A program made the position numbers and the translations under genes. DNA of 47,971 bases from UMGS1649 sp045651205 (GTDB taxonomy: Bacteria; Bacillota; Clostridia; TANB77; CAG-465): NCBI GenBank assembly GCA_045651205.1, contig JAZRSA010000057.1:1-47971 (forward strand), written 5' to 3'. Positions 1 to 8,383 of this stretch are shown piece by piece (position 1 is the stretch's first letter; each line of letters opens with the position of its first letter). The notes under the pieces were generated by a model, which saw nothing but the letters and a program-made list of their open reading frames with translations, had not been told where the DNA came from and searched no databases.

Positions 1-8
1 GTATACAT

Positions 9-950
9 ATGAGAAATAAAAAAGGAATAAGTTTAATAGTTTTAAGTATAACAATACTAGTAATGGCAATACTTGCTGCAACTGTAATAATAGCTTTAGA
101 GGATAGTGGAATAATTAAAAGATCTAGGGATACGGTTGCAAGTAATAATTATTCAGACGAGTATACAAGATTGCAAGTAATAAAAAACGGTATACTTACA
201 GATAATTTGGGCAATATAACAGTAGATGAATATATTGCGGAATTAAGAAACAAAGGAATAATAGAATCAACAGAAATAAATAATGGTGATGGAAGTAAGA
301 AAGTAACAACTAAAACTGGTTTTGATGTTACAATTTCACAAAACGGTTCTAGCGATTTGAACATAAGCATAGATGGATATACTCCACCAAGCAACAATGT
401 GGGTGAAAATAATGGTAATTCAGGAAATAATACAGCAAAAAGAACTTTTGGTGTTATGATGGATGAAACAAAGTATGTCTATGGTGAAATGTGTCATATA
501 GAAGATACAAGCTGGTATAATGCATCGAATCCAATAAAACCTTTTACAGATGCAATGGTAGAATTTGAGTATGAACAAGATATGACATGGAGAGAGTGGG
601 TAAATTCACCATATAATACAGAAGGATTTACTATAGTAGTTGCTAGAAATGCTTTTGGTGGTTTAGCCGGTGAATGTATAGTTACAAGTGGTTCAGAAGC
701 CGATGAAGGAGAACAAATAGCAATAGCATACTTAGATGTATATTATTCGGATGCTGCTTGCACTAAAATGGTAACAGATGAGAATGGCATTGCTGGTTGT
801 GGTAAGGTGTATTATGGAATATGGAAACTATTTAGCTTAGATGAAAAAATAGACACAACACTTAATAGTTTGCAACCAACAGTATCTGAGTTTATGGGTA
901 AATATTATAAATCGACTCCATTTTTAGCGATTGGATTATATGAATGGTAA
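9..950 (+). CDS. Pilin-like surface protein, paralogue 1
   Basis: 313 aa. The N-terminus is a class III (prepilin-like) signal: basic residues, then KKG followed by ISLIVLSITILVMAILAATV, giving a likely cleavage after Gly6 and a hydrophobic helix. Position +5 after the cleavage is Val, not the Glu typical of type IV pilins. After about 110 residues comes a Gly/Asn-rich linker (GENNGNSGNN), then a C-terminal domain with the motif MTW-x2-WVNS-x-YNT. The first ~110 residues are almost identical to the next gene, so the two arose by duplication. No pilus assembly gene lies in the window. Probably an exported surface protein or pseudopilin; the passenger's function is unknown. The RBS lies outside the window or in its first 8 bases. 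Confidence 0.8.
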   Translation: MRNKKGISLIVLSITILVMAILAATVIIALEDSGIIKRSRDTVASNNYSDEYTRLQVIKNGILTDNLGNITVDEYIAELRNKGIIESTEINNGDGSKKVTTKTGFDVTISQNGSSDLNISIDGYTPPSNNVGENNGNSGNNTAKRTFGVMMDETKYVYGEMCHIEDTSWYNASNPIKPFTDAMVEFEYEQDMTWREWVNSPYNTEGFTIVVARNAFGGLAGECIVTSGSEADEGEQIAIAYLDVYYSDAACTKMVTDENGIAGCGKVYYGIWKLFSLDEKIDTTLNSLQPTVSEFMGKYYKSTPFLAIGLYEW

Positions 951-982
951 TATTACATATTAAGATAAAATAGGAGAAATGT

Positions 983-1960
983 ATGAAAAATAAAAAAGGA
1001 ATAAGTTTAATAGTATTAAGTATAACAATACTAGTAATGGCAATACTTGCTGCAACTGTAATAATAGCCTTAGAGGATAGTGGAATAATTAAAAGATCTA
1101 AGGATACGGTTGCGAGTAATAATTATGCAGATGAGTATACAAGATTAGTAGTAGTAAAAAATGGTATACTTACAGATAATTTAGGAACAATAACGGTAGA
1201 TGAATTCGTTACTGAATTACAAAACAAAGGAATAATTACTTCAACTGTCAATAATGGAGATGGAACAAAAACAGTAACTACAGCATCTGGTTTTAATGTA
1301 ATAATAAGTCAAAATGGCACAAGCGATTTGAACATAAGCATAGATGGATATACACCTCCAACAGTTGCAAATGGTGGAAATGGTAGCAATACTGGAAATA
1401 ACGGTAATAATGGTAATAACCAAAATGGTTTTCCGGCTGAAGGTGAAAGAGTTCTAGATGGATTTAAAATAGTTATGGATTCGTATTTTTGGGGTGAAAC
1501 CGTTCAAATAGAGGACTCTAACAAATATAATGCATCAAATCCAATGCAACCGCTATATGATGGTATGGAAAGTTTTGAGTATGATAAAAATATGACATGG
1601 AGACAATGGGTGAATTCATCATATAATACAAAGGGGTATAAAATAGTACAAGCAGTAGGAATATCTGATGGATTTTCAGGAGAAGCTATAGTGACAAGCG
1701 ATTCGATTACTTCTAGGGGATATCAAATACATGTGACAGATTTAGTTGTATTATATATGGATGCTGCTTGTACACAATTAGCTACAAACGAGGATAATGC
1801 ATATTATCATGGCAAGATATGTACAAATCCAAGAGGGTTATTTAATTTAGATTCAAAAATTGAGGATACTCTTAATTCAATGGTTGTAACAGTATCACCT
1901 TTTTATGGCAAGTATGAAAAATGCATACCATTCTTTGTAATGGGATATTATGAAGATTAA
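983..1960 (+). CDS. Pilin-like surface protein, paralogue 2
   Basis: 325 aa, RBS AGGAG about 8 bases before the ATG. Same prepilin-like N-terminus (MKNKKG then ISLIVLSITI) and same early ectodomain as the preceding gene, with only scattered changes. An Asn/Gly-rich linker (NGGNGSNTGNNGNNGNN) separates it from a diverged C-terminal domain carrying MTW-RQ-WVNSSYNTKG and ending LDSKIEDTLNS. It follows paralogue 1 by 32 bases and is probably co-transcribed. The conserved N-terminus with a diverging C-terminus suggests a common display module with variable passengers. Val at +5 in place of Glu makes assembly into a classical type IV pilus uncertain. Confidence 0.8.
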   Translation: MKNKKGISLIVLSITILVMAILAATVIIALEDSGIIKRSKDTVASNNYADEYTRLVVVKNGILTDNLGTITVDEFVTELQNKGIITSTVNNGDGTKTVTTASGFNVIISQNGTSDLNISIDGYTPPTVANGGNGSNTGNNGNNGNNQNGFPAEGERVLDGFKIVMDSYFWGETVQIEDSNKYNASNPMQPLYDGMESFEYDKNMTWRQWVNSSYNTKGYKIVQAVGISDGFSGEAIVTSDSITSRGYQIHVTDLVVLYMDAACTQLATNEDNAYYHGKICTNPRGLFNLDSKIEDTLNSMVVTVSPFYGKYEKCIPFFVMGYYED

Positions 1961-2004
1961 TAATGTAAAATAAGCTCTATTTTTGTCGATTGGTGACATA
2001 ATAT

Positions 2005-2033
2005 TTGCATTTTGTAATATATTATGGTATAAT
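2005..2033 (+). promoter_or_regulatory. Sigma-A-like promoter for the WG-repeat gene
   Basis: TTGCAT (2005-2010), 17-base spacer, TATAAT (2028-2033), with an extended -10 TGG immediately before the -10 box. It lies about 40 bases upstream of the start at 2076. Confidence 0.8.
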
Positions 2034-2075
2034 ACATAAGCTGTTAAAATGAAATCTATAGAAAGGGGCATTAAT

Positions 2076-2366
2076 ATGACCACGTGTACAGCTAACCAGT
2101 TGGAAGCAAAAAGAGAAACAGTTGTGTTCAAAAATATGATGAACGCACGCATAGTAAAGTATGACGAAATTCATGAACTGCAAGATGGTTACTTCAAAGT
2201 ATTGAAGAAAGGATCGTGGGGCGTAATCACATCCGAAGGAGAAGAAGTTTTCCCTTGTATGGCATCTACAATATATTATGTAGAAAACGGCCGTGTTATT
2301 TGTGGTATGGATGACGACGTCTACTCAATTGAGCTTAAGAAAGCTAAAAAGGATTCGGTGGGATAA
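2076..2366 (+). CDS. Short WG-repeat-like protein
   Basis: 96 aa. I chose the ATG at 2076 because GAAAGGGG (2061-2068) is well spaced from it; an upstream in-frame ATG at 2049 lies before that RBS. The central segment (DGYFKV then KKGSWGVITSEGEEVFPC) resembles one WG/KWG beta-repeat, a module of unknown function usually found in tandem. Codon use differs from the neighbours (CGC, GGC, CTG, GAC), and the gene stands alone with its own promoter and terminator. The terminator stem overlaps the last codons. Its role is unknown, and assignment to the WG family rests on one repeat. Confidence 0.7.
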   Translation: MTTCTANQLEAKRETVVFKNMMNARIVKYDEIHELQDGYFKVLKKGSWGVITSEGEEVFPCMASTIYYVENGRVICGMDDDVYSIELKKAKKDSVG

Positions 2367-2383
2367 CCGAATCCTTTTCTTTT
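2351..2383 (+). terminator. Intrinsic terminator overlapping the CDS end
   Basis: GGATTCGGT (2351-2359) pairs perfectly with ACCGAATCC (2366-2374), followed by TTTTCTTTTT. The left arm encodes the last residues of the preceding protein. Confidence 0.85.
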
Positions 2384-2457
2384 TATGTATAAAAAATATA
2401 TTAGTGAAAATAATATTATTATATGAATTTAATGTTGTTTATACATAAGGAGGAAAA

Positions 2458-2994
2458 ATGAAATCTACGGGAATGATTAGAAAGATAGATGATTTAGGAA
2501 GAATAGTAATTCCTAAAGAAATACGTAAAACATTAAAAATACGAGAAGGAGATTCGCTTGAAATATATATAGAGGGAGATAGAATAATACTTAACAGATA
2601 CGCCCCTTTAGGAGATTTTATAGAAGACATAGTAGCATTAAGCGAAAGCGTTTCTAATAATACAGATTCTAATATTTGTATTACAGATACTAAACAAGTC
2701 GTAATTGCTACTGGATATTTAGAAAAAGAATATTTGTATAAAGATATAACTAAAGAATTATTAGAAAAGATGGATGAAAGAATTTTGTGGCAAAATAAAG
2801 GAGAGAATAAAGTTAAGATTATAGAAAACGATGAGGTGGTGAAGAACTGCAATCAAGTTGTTATGCCAATAATATATGAAGGTAGTATACTGGGGTCAGT
2901 TGTATTTTTAACAAATGAAGCAAATAAAAAAATAACAGAAACGGAGTTAAGACTTGTTAAAGTAATGGCAGATTATTTAGCTGCTAGAATGTAG
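2458..2994 (+). CDS. spoVT: Stage V sporulation protein T, AbrB-family regulator
   Basis: 178 aa, the length typical of SpoVT. Residues 1-50 form an AbrB swapped-hairpin DNA-binding domain (MKSTGMIRKIDDLGRIVIPK, then EIRKTLKIREGDSLEI). Residues ~55-178 fit the GAF-like C-terminal domain. SpoVT controls late forespore sigma-G genes in Bacillus and Clostridium, so its presence argues for endospore formation. RBS AAGGAGG lies just upstream. It is single, between the WG gene's terminator and a hairpin shared with the convergent protease gene. Its N-terminus resembles other AbrB proteins, but the C-terminal domain separates it from the short AbrB/Abh regulators. Confidence 0.92.
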   Translation: MKSTGMIRKIDDLGRIVIPKEIRKTLKIREGDSLEIYIEGDRIILNRYAPLGDFIEDIVALSESVSNNTDSNICITDTKQVVIATGYLEKEYLYKDITKELLEKMDERILWQNKGENKVKIIENDEVVKNCNQVVMPIIYEGSILGSVVFLTNEANKKITETELRLVKVMADYLAARM

Positions 2995-3013
2995 AAATAT
3001 ATTAAACATATAA

Positions 3014-3053
3014 AAAACAAGTGGTACCAATATATAGGTATCACTTGTTTTTA
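3014..3053. terminator. Bidirectional terminator between spoVT and the Lon-like gene
   Basis: A 15-bp stem (AAAACAAGTGGTACC with GGTATCACTTGTTTT, one G-U pair) flanked by A-rich and T-rich runs. It can serve both convergent genes. Confidence 0.8.
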
Positions 3054-3067
3054 ACTATTTTATTGTA

Positions 3068-5446
3068 TTATAAATTACCAGCTTTCTCAGCATATTTTTT
3101 AAGTTTGTTGTATACATGGTAAGATATTGAGTTCTTTTCGAATCCTTCGCCTTCAGTGTATGTTCCGTATTTAACACCTGTTAATATTTCTATACCTTCA
3201 TCTATAGTAGATATAGGGTAGATGTGGAACATTCCTTTTTCAACGGCGTCTATTATTTCTTGATTTAACATTAAGTTTTTGATGTTGTGATGTGGAATAA
3301 TAACACCTTGAGTTCCTGTAAGGCCTTGCATTTTACATACTTCGTAGAAACCTTCAATCTTTTCTGTAACACCACCGATAGGTTGTATTTCACCTTTTTG
3401 GTTAACTGATCCAGTAACTGCTAATCCTTGACGAATTGGTATACCAGATAGAGAAGATAAGATTGCATATAGTTCTGTAGAAGAAGCACTATCTCCGTCA
3501 ACACCATTGTATAATTGTTCAAAACATATACTTGCATTAAAACATAGTGGGAAGTCTTGTGCAAACTTTTCACCAATATATGCTGAAAGGATAAATACAC
3601 CTTTTGAGTGAGAGTTACCACTCATTGAAACTTCACGTTCAATGTTTACTATACCGCTCTTACCAAGATAAGTATTAGCTGTTATTCTAACAGGTTTACC
3701 GAATGGGTAACCACCAGAGTTTAGAATAGTAAGACCATTAATTTGTCCAACAGCTTCACCTGAAGTAGAGATTATAGTAGCTCCATCATAAATCATACGT
3801 TTTAGTGTATCATCAAGCTTGCCATATCTTTTTCTTTTATTTAAAGTAGCAGTAACAACATCTTGTGGTTCAACTGCTTTTCTTTCAGCTAGTTTTGCAA
3901 CATGCGCAGATTCAATTATTATATCTGTTAAATCTGTTTGCATTGCAGTAAGTTTTGTTTTATCTCCAGCACATCTAGAACTGTATTCTACAATTGCTTT
4001 AACGGCTTCACTCTTAAATGGAAGTAATCCTTCTTTTTTTACAACGTGAGCAACATACTCAATAGTTCTTCTAATAGTATCTGTGTTTTTATCTATAGAA
4101 TCATCAAAGTCTGCTTTCATCTTAAATAGTATTTTGAAATCTGAATCAACTGTACATAGTTGTTGATATATTTGTTCAGTACCAAATAATACTATTTGTG
4201 TTTTAATAGGTATAGCTTTTGGTTTAAGAGCAATCATGTGAGATGGAGTAGCCATATCTCTTGACATATCTATACTTAATTCTTCATTTCTAATTACTCT
4301 TTTGAAAGCTTCCCATACAGACATGTTAGTCATAATATCTCTAGCATTAACTAATAGGTAACCACCGTTTGCTTTATAGAATGCACCAGCTTTAAGAAGA
4401 GTGTGGTCTGTTCTTGTAGAACCCATAACAGTTTCATATTCTAATTTACCAAATATATCTGTATATGTTGGGTTAGAACACATAACAACTGGAGCATGAG
4501 TTAACATTTCGTTATTTACTATTACATTAACTTTATATTTATGCCATGGTTTTGCTTGATGCCTCATAGCAGGTGGCATAGTATCTTCTTTTGGATCATC
4601 TTTGAATTGCTCTGCATGTTTAACTATATCTTCTTGTACAGCGTATAGGTAGTTTTGGATTTTTAGATTGCCTTTGTATTTAATCTTTAAATCATTAATG
4701 TTTTTAGAAACGATGTAAGAGATCATATTAGATTGCCATGCATTAACTTTTTCATAGCATTCTTTTTCAAGGGCATCTAGTTGTTTCATTATACCCATAG
4801 TTTCTTGTTGTATTTTTGGAGATTTAGTTTTAAATTTTTGTTTTGTTTCTTCATCTAATTTGTTAAATTCTTCTTCATTTAATACTTTCCCTTCGTGAAT
4901 AGGAGAGAAGTATATACCATCAGTTGCTGTTTTAATTTTAAATCCTTGAGCTGTTGTATACTCATCGAATTTTTTAAGAATAGCATTTTTCTTTTCTTGG
5001 TATTTTTGCATTAAAAGTTTTTTCTCTTTTTCATAGTTTTCAGATTTGAATACTTTACCAAGGTTTTCACGTATAGCAACCATAAAGCGGTGCATATCTT
5101 CTTTAAGTTCACGTCCAGCACCTGGTGCTAAGAATATTGCTATTGGTTCATTTGGATTTTCAAAGTTGTGTACGTAACAAAGATCATCTGGAACAGGTTT
5201 TGTTTTAGCAAGTTTATTTACAACAGATAAAACATATGGCATTTTACCCATACCAACTTGTCCACAAACGAATAGATTAAAGCCTTTTTGCGGCATTTGT
5301 AAAGCGGTTTCAACTGTTTCAAGAGCTCTGTATTGACCAATAATTCCGTTATATGCAGAAATATCGTCTGTTGTCTTGAAGTTAAATTGAGAACCGTTTA
5401 ATTTAGAAACTAAATCTGTAGATTTCAATTCTTTAAATTTTTTCAT
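3068..5446 (-). CDS. LonB-like ATP-dependent protease (AAA + Lon S16 domain)
   Basis: 792 aa. The N-terminus has a P-loop-like GQVGMGK at residues 62-68, the middle is a long helical region, and the C-terminus is a Lon (S16) protease domain. The nucleophile is Ser653 in GDSAS and the likely lysine is Lys696 in GGVTEKIEG; the 43-residue separation matches that of E. coli Lon. It lacks the LON substrate-binding N-domain of LonA, so it fits the AAA_32/LonB-type family. The residue after the Walker A lysine is Met rather than Thr/Ser. RBS AAGGAG precedes the ATG. It is a single gene ending at the hairpin shared with spoVT. It probably degrades proteins in the cytoplasm; whether it is linked to sporulation cannot be told here. 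Confidence 0.88.
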   Translation of the reverse strand: MKKFKELKSTDLVSKLNGSQFNFKTTDDISAYNGIIGQYRALETVETALQMPQKGFNLFVCGQVGMGKMPYVLSVVNKLAKTKPVPDDLCYVHNFENPNEPIAIFLAPGAGRELKEDMHRFMVAIRENLGKVFKSENYEKEKKLLMQKYQEKKNAILKKFDEYTTAQGFKIKTATDGIYFSPIHEGKVLNEEEFNKLDEETKQKFKTKSPKIQQETMGIMKQLDALEKECYEKVNAWQSNMISYIVSKNINDLKIKYKGNLKIQNYLYAVQEDIVKHAEQFKDDPKEDTMPPAMRHQAKPWHKYKVNVIVNNEMLTHAPVVMCSNPTYTDIFGKLEYETVMGSTRTDHTLLKAGAFYKANGGYLLVNARDIMTNMSVWEAFKRVIRNEELSIDMSRDMATPSHMIALKPKAIPIKTQIVLFGTEQIYQQLCTVDSDFKILFKMKADFDDSIDKNTDTIRRTIEYVAHVVKKEGLLPFKSEAVKAIVEYSSRCAGDKTKLTAMQTDLTDIIIESAHVAKLAERKAVEPQDVVTATLNKRKRYGKLDDTLKRMIYDGATIISTSGEAVGQINGLTILNSGGYPFGKPVRITANTYLGKSGIVNIEREVSMSGNSHSKGVFILSAYIGEKFAQDFPLCFNASICFEQLYNGVDGDSASSTELYAILSSLSGIPIRQGLAVTGSVNQKGEIQPIGGVTEKIEGFYEVCKMQGLTGTQGVIIPHHNIKNLMLNQEIIDAVEKGMFHIYPISTIDEGIEILTGVKYGTYTEGEGFEKNSISYHVYNKLKKYAEKAGNL

Positions 5447-5555
5447 AAGTACTCCTTAAATATTTTGCTTCATTTGTAACTACGTTCATATATATACCTA
5501 AACTATATAACAAACAAGAAAAAATAGCAACTATTTTAACAAGAAAAAGTAAAGA

Positions 5556-5584
5556 AAAAAGGACCTTTTTACAGGTCCTTTTTC
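5556..5584 (-). terminator. Terminator of the tsaE-tsaB-rimI operon
   Basis: On the minus strand AAAAAGGACC pairs with GGTCCTTTTT around a short loop, followed by a T-rich run. The stem overlaps the last codons of rimI. Confidence 0.75.
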
Positions 5585-6015
5585 ATTATATTTGCATCTT
5601 CTAAATTATCATAATATTTAGCTCTTGTAGATATTTTTATAAAGTTTTGTTTTTCATAAAGATTTATAGCAGGTGTATTTGATGTACGTACTTCTAAAAA
5701 TATACTTTCTATTTGTTTTTCTTTTAATATATTTTCTAATGTATTGAGTAGAGTAGTGGCAATACCCTTTTTAAGATAATCATTATGAGTTGCTACTGCG
5801 GTAATATCTGCATGGTCTACTAATAATTCACATCCTATATATCCAATTACTTTGTTTATGTTTTTGTCTATAGCTACTAAATAATATGTATTTTTACTTT
5901 CTAAATCTTTTTTTATTGAATCTAAAGATAAATTTCTATGCTCTAATGTTTTTTCTATCTCTTCAATTTGATTTAGGTGAGTAATATCTGCTTTTTTAAT
6001 AGATATATTGCTCAT
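5569..6015 (-). CDS. rimI: RimI-like GNAT N-acetyltransferase
   Basis: 148 aa, a single GNAT domain. It has the beta4 segment (IGYIGCELLVDHADITAVAT) before the acetyl-CoA loop (YLKKGIATTLLNTLE), and ends in the usual EVRTSNTPAINLYEKQNF motif typical of RimI. RimI acetylates the N-terminal Ala of ribosomal protein S18 in characterised species. It is last in the tsaE-tsaB-rimI operon, and its start overlaps the tsaB stop by one base (TAATG), which implies translational coupling. The context strongly supports the RimI name over a generic acetyltransferase. Confidence 0.88.
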   Translation of the reverse strand: MSNISIKKADITHLNQIEEIEKTLEHRNLSLDSIKKDLESKNTYYLVAIDKNINKVIGYIGCELLVDHADITAVATHNDYLKKGIATTLLNTLENILKEKQIESIFLEVRTSNTPAINLYEKQNFIKISTRAKYYDNLEDANIMKKDL

Positions 6016-6698
6016 TATTTTTCACCATCACGAGTTCTTTCAGCTTCGCTATTTCTAAAATACATAGCATCTAATGTTTCGTATGTATATGTATTTGATT
6101 CGTTTGCTTGTACTTTAAATATGTTGCTAAGGGCTAGAGTAGAAGATATAACTTCTGTAGTATCTAAAGCTTCTGTAAATGGATTGTTAAGCATTTCTGT
6201 ATTATCTGTAACAACTAATATGTCTTCAACATTTTCTTCTTTTAAAAGGCTTATTAGAGCTTCGTATGGAAGGTTGCCAGATATGTTTGTTTCTTTTAAT
6301 TCTGTGTTATCTACAACTTCAAATAATTCGTAATATACTCTAGTATTTTTAGCATCTAGTGTAGATAAAATATATTTGTGATCTGTATCTAAATGGTTTA
6401 GCGCCATAAGTTTTAAGCTAGTAACACCAATTATTTTTTTATCTAATACTTTTGCTAATGCTTTTATTGTTGCAATACCAATTCTAACTCCTGTAAAAGA
6501 ACCAGGGCCTAGAGTAGTGTAGAATACATCTATATCTTTAATTTTAACATTGTTTTCTTTTAATGTTTCATCTACTAAAGGAAGTAGTTTTTCTGAGTGA
6601 GTTATTTCATTATCCATTTCTTTTAATACAACTTTATCTTCTAATTTAAGTGAAACAGCAGCTTTCTTAGTAGTGCTGTCTATTGCTAATATATTCAT
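6015..6698 (-). CDS. tsaB: tRNA t6A biosynthesis protein TsaB
   Basis: 227 aa. It begins MNILAIDSTTKKAAVSL and has HSEKLLPLVDETL and LGPGSFTGVRIG, the typical TsaB (YeaZ) signatures of the ASKHA fold. TsaB is the non-catalytic partner of TsaD in threonylcarbamoyl-adenosine (t6A) formation at tRNA position 37. It overlaps tsaE upstream and rimI downstream by one base each (TAATG). tsaD itself is not in the window. Confidence 0.94.
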   Translation of the reverse strand: MNILAIDSTTKKAAVSLKLEDKVVLKEMDNEITHSEKLLPLVDETLKENNVKIKDIDVFYTTLGPGSFTGVRIGIATIKALAKVLDKKIIGVTSLKLMALNHLDTDHKYILSTLDAKNTRVYYELFEVVDNTELKETNISGNLPYEALISLLKEENVEDILVVTDNTEMLNNPFTEALDTTEVISSTLALSNIFKVQANESNTYTYETLDAMYFRNSEAERTRDGEK

Positions 6699-7141
6699 TA
6701 GTTATTTCCTCCATGTATTTCTATTGTTCTTTCGTTTTCATCTAATTCATTACTTCTTGTTATAGTTATATATATTGTATTTATAGGAAGTATATCTTTA
6801 ACAACTTCGCCCCATTCTAATATACATAGCCCAGAATGGAAGTAATCTGTTCCTACAGTGTTTTCGAAATCTTCACCACCAGTTAAACGATATGTGTCAA
6901 AATGGAATATTTTATTTACCTTGTCTAGATTTTCTTTTGGAGTATATTCATTAACTATTGTAAAGGTAGGAGAAGACACATCATTTTCTATTCCAAAGTA
7001 TCTTGCTATACCGCGCATAAATCTTGTTTTGCCTGTTCCTAAATCTCCAGTTAGAACAACTATGCTGTTATTATCTAAATCTTTTGCAAAATCATATGCA
7101 AAATTTTCTGTTTCTTTTTCTGAATGTGTTGTTATTTTCAT
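6698..7141 (-). CDS. tsaE: tRNA t6A biosynthesis ATPase TsaE
   Basis: 147 aa from the chosen start. P-loop GDLGTGKT lies at residues 32-39, followed by SSPTFTIVNEY and the HFDTYRL and ILEWGE motifs typical of TsaE (YjeE). It is the ATPase that drives cycling of the TsaBD complex. I place the start at 7141 because GGTGA precedes it and a good promoter sits at 7158-7186. The longer frame starting at 7186 would begin inside the -35 box. Confidence 0.93.
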   Translation of the reverse strand: MKITTHSEKETENFAYDFAKDLDNNSIVVLTGDLGTGKTRFMRGIARYFGIENDVSSPTFTIVNEYTPKENLDKVNKIFHFDTYRLTGGEDFENTVGTDYFHSGLCILEWGEVVKDILPINTIYITITRSNELDENERTIEIHGGNN

Positions 7142-7157
7142 TATTTTCACCAAAAAT

Positions 7158-7186
7158 ATTATACTATTTATATATAAAAAATACAA
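7158..7186 (-). promoter_or_regulatory. Promoter of the tsaE-tsaB-rimI operon
   Basis: On the minus strand: TTGTAT (7186-7181), 17-base spacer, TATAAT (7163-7158). The transcript would have only a very short leader before the ATG at 7141. Confidence 0.75.
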
Positions 7187-7433
7187 TGTAAATAGGGAAT
7201 TTAAAGGAAAAATATATCTAAAATGTGTGTAAAAAGAAGAAAAAAGGCAAAAAAATTTACAAAAAATATTTGGTATACATAAAAAACAAAGAAAATAAAT
7301 GTTAATGTGACGAAATGCGCATAAATAAAGGGTTGCGAGATATAATATTAATAATATTTCATCAATGTTTAATAATTATGGAAACTTAATATGTAATATG
7401 ATTTTTACAAGATAAAAATATTGCTAAAAAGTG
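7187..7433. other. AT-rich divergent intergenic region
   Basis: Together with its flanking promoters this is the ~350-base gap between tsaE and HU. I see no coding signal here. A TATAAT at 7341-7346 lacks a convincing -35 box and could be a weak second HU promoter. A-tracts dominate. Confidence 0.5.
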
Positions 7434-7462
7434 TTGACATTTAGCCATTCATGAAGTATAAC
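7434..7462 (+). promoter_or_regulatory. HU gene promoter
   Basis: A perfect -35 box, TTGACA (7434-7439), a 17-base spacer, then TATAAC (7457-7462). It overlaps the apparent upstream in-frame ATG at 7451, which excludes that start. Confidence 0.88.
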
Positions 7463-7495
7463 TTAGTTGTAATCTTATTACAGGAGGTAAGAAAT

Positions 7496-7771
7496 ATGAA
7501 TAAAGGTGAACTTATTGCTAAAATCGCTGAAGAAAGCAAATTAACTAAAAAAGCAGCTGAAGCAGCTTTAGACGCTTTCGTAGCAACAGTTGAAGAAGCT
7601 CTTAAAAAAGCAGACAAAGTTCAATTAGTTGGATTTGGTACTTTTGAAGTTAGACAAAGAGCAGCAAGAAAAGGAAGAAATCCTCAAACTAAAGCAGAAA
7701 TAAAAATACCTGCTTCTAAAGCTCCAGTATTCAAAGCTGGTAAAGCTTTAAAAGAAACTGTTAACAAATAA
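7496..7771 (+). CDS. hup: HU-family DNA-binding protein
   Basis: 91 aa, the standard HU length. It starts MNKGELIAKIAEESKLTKKA, has the GFGTFEVRQRAARKGRNPQT DNA-binding arm start, and ends with KAPVFKAGKALKETVN. It is a histone-like dimer that bends and compacts DNA. AGGAGG (7482-7487) is ideally placed for the ATG at 7496. It is a single gene with a strong promoter and terminator. Its arginine codons are mainly AGA, typical of this genome even in a gene expected to be highly expressed; this matters for judging the codon-outlier genes nearby. Confidence 0.96.
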   Translation: MNKGELIAKIAEESKLTKKAAEAALDAFVATVEEALKKADKVQLVGFGTFEVRQRAARKGRNPQTKAEIKIPASKAPVFKAGKALKETVNK

Positions 7772-7788
7772 GAATTAATAGTATCTTA

Positions 7789-7819
7789 AAGAACTCACTT
7801 ATGTGGGTTCTTCTTTTTT
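7789..7819 (+). terminator. HU terminator
   Basis: AAGAACTCAC (7789-7798) pairs with GTGGGTTCTT (7803-7812, one G-U), followed by CTTTTTT. Confidence 0.88.
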
Positions 7820-7820
7820 G

Positions 7821-7849
7821 TTGTAAAATATAGCTTTTTGTGATATAAT
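7821..7849 (+). promoter_or_regulatory. Promoter of the 7899 gene
   Basis: TTGTAA (7821-7826), 17-base spacer, TATAAT (7844-7849) with extended -10 TGA. Confidence 0.75.
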
Positions 7850-7898
7850 TCTTATCGTTAGAAAAACAAATCACATTACTAATGTAAGGAGAATTAAC

Positions 7899-8297
7899 AT
7901 GAAGAATTTCGTAGAAGGTTATTTAGAAAGTCTCTATTCTACGCTTAAGCCTGAGTATATTTCGTGGCTTAAAGAGTACGTAAAAGAGCACAAGTTCATT
8001 ACAGATAATCCTAATACCACAGCAAATAGAAATGCATCAGAAGAAGATGAGGAAAGAATCTACAAGATTTCTAAATTCTTTCGCCTTGTGTCTGAAAGCG
8101 CAGAAAAGCGTAACATTGAAATTGAAGGTAGAGAGAATGGTTTCGTAAGGCTTATGGTAGTTATCAACTTGGACAGTGAGGTGGCCATCGAGATGATTAC
8201 CTGGATTGGACAGGGAGCAGAAACGCAAGCAACGCTTGTTGCTGCTGGTTCTGGCAATATCAATCTTGAGGATGTCTTAAAGGACAACAAAATGTAA
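7899..8297 (+). CDS. Unrecognised 132-aa protein with atypical codon use
   Basis: 132 aa, no signal peptide or membrane segment. I do not recognise the family. The N-terminal third is helical and charged (FVEGYLESLYSTLKPEYISW, then KEYVKEHK), and the rest looks mixed alpha/beta. RBS AAGGAG lies about 8 bases before the ATG. It has its own promoter and terminator, so it is monocistronic. Codons such as CGC, CGT, GGC, CTC and ATC are commoner than in HU or other neighbours, a feature it shares with the genes at 2076, 16541 and 25867. Possibly acquired; no function proposed. Confidence 0.75.
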   Translation: MKNFVEGYLESLYSTLKPEYISWLKEYVKEHKFITDNPNTTANRNASEEDEERIYKISKFFRLVSESAEKRNIEIEGRENGFVRLMVVINLDSEVAIEMITWIGQGAETQATLVAAGSGNINLEDVLKDNKM

Positions 8298-8300
8298 AAT

Positions 8301-8341
8301 AAAGAATGAGTATAAGTTTTATCTTATGCTCATTCTTTTTA
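8301..8341 (+). terminator. Terminator after the 7899 gene
   Basis: AAGAATGAGTATAAG pairs with CTTATGCTCATTCTT (one G-U), followed by a T-run. Confidence 0.85.
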
Positions 8342-8383
8342 TTATATAAAATATATAGTATAATTATTTTGGAGTTGATGTAT

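Noticed and set aside
9..1960. Type IV pilus operon
   Set aside because: Only pilin-like proteins are present; no assembly ATPase, platform protein or prepilin peptidase is encoded in the window.
7142..7186. Longer N-terminus for TsaE beginning at 7186
   Set aside because: A good promoter occupies 7158-7186, so the longer start would not be transcribed. A GGTGA RBS fits 7141.
7451..7495. Longer N-terminus for HU beginning at 7451
   Set aside because: The -10 box lies inside this stretch, and AGGAGG is placed for 7496, which gives the standard HU N-terminus.
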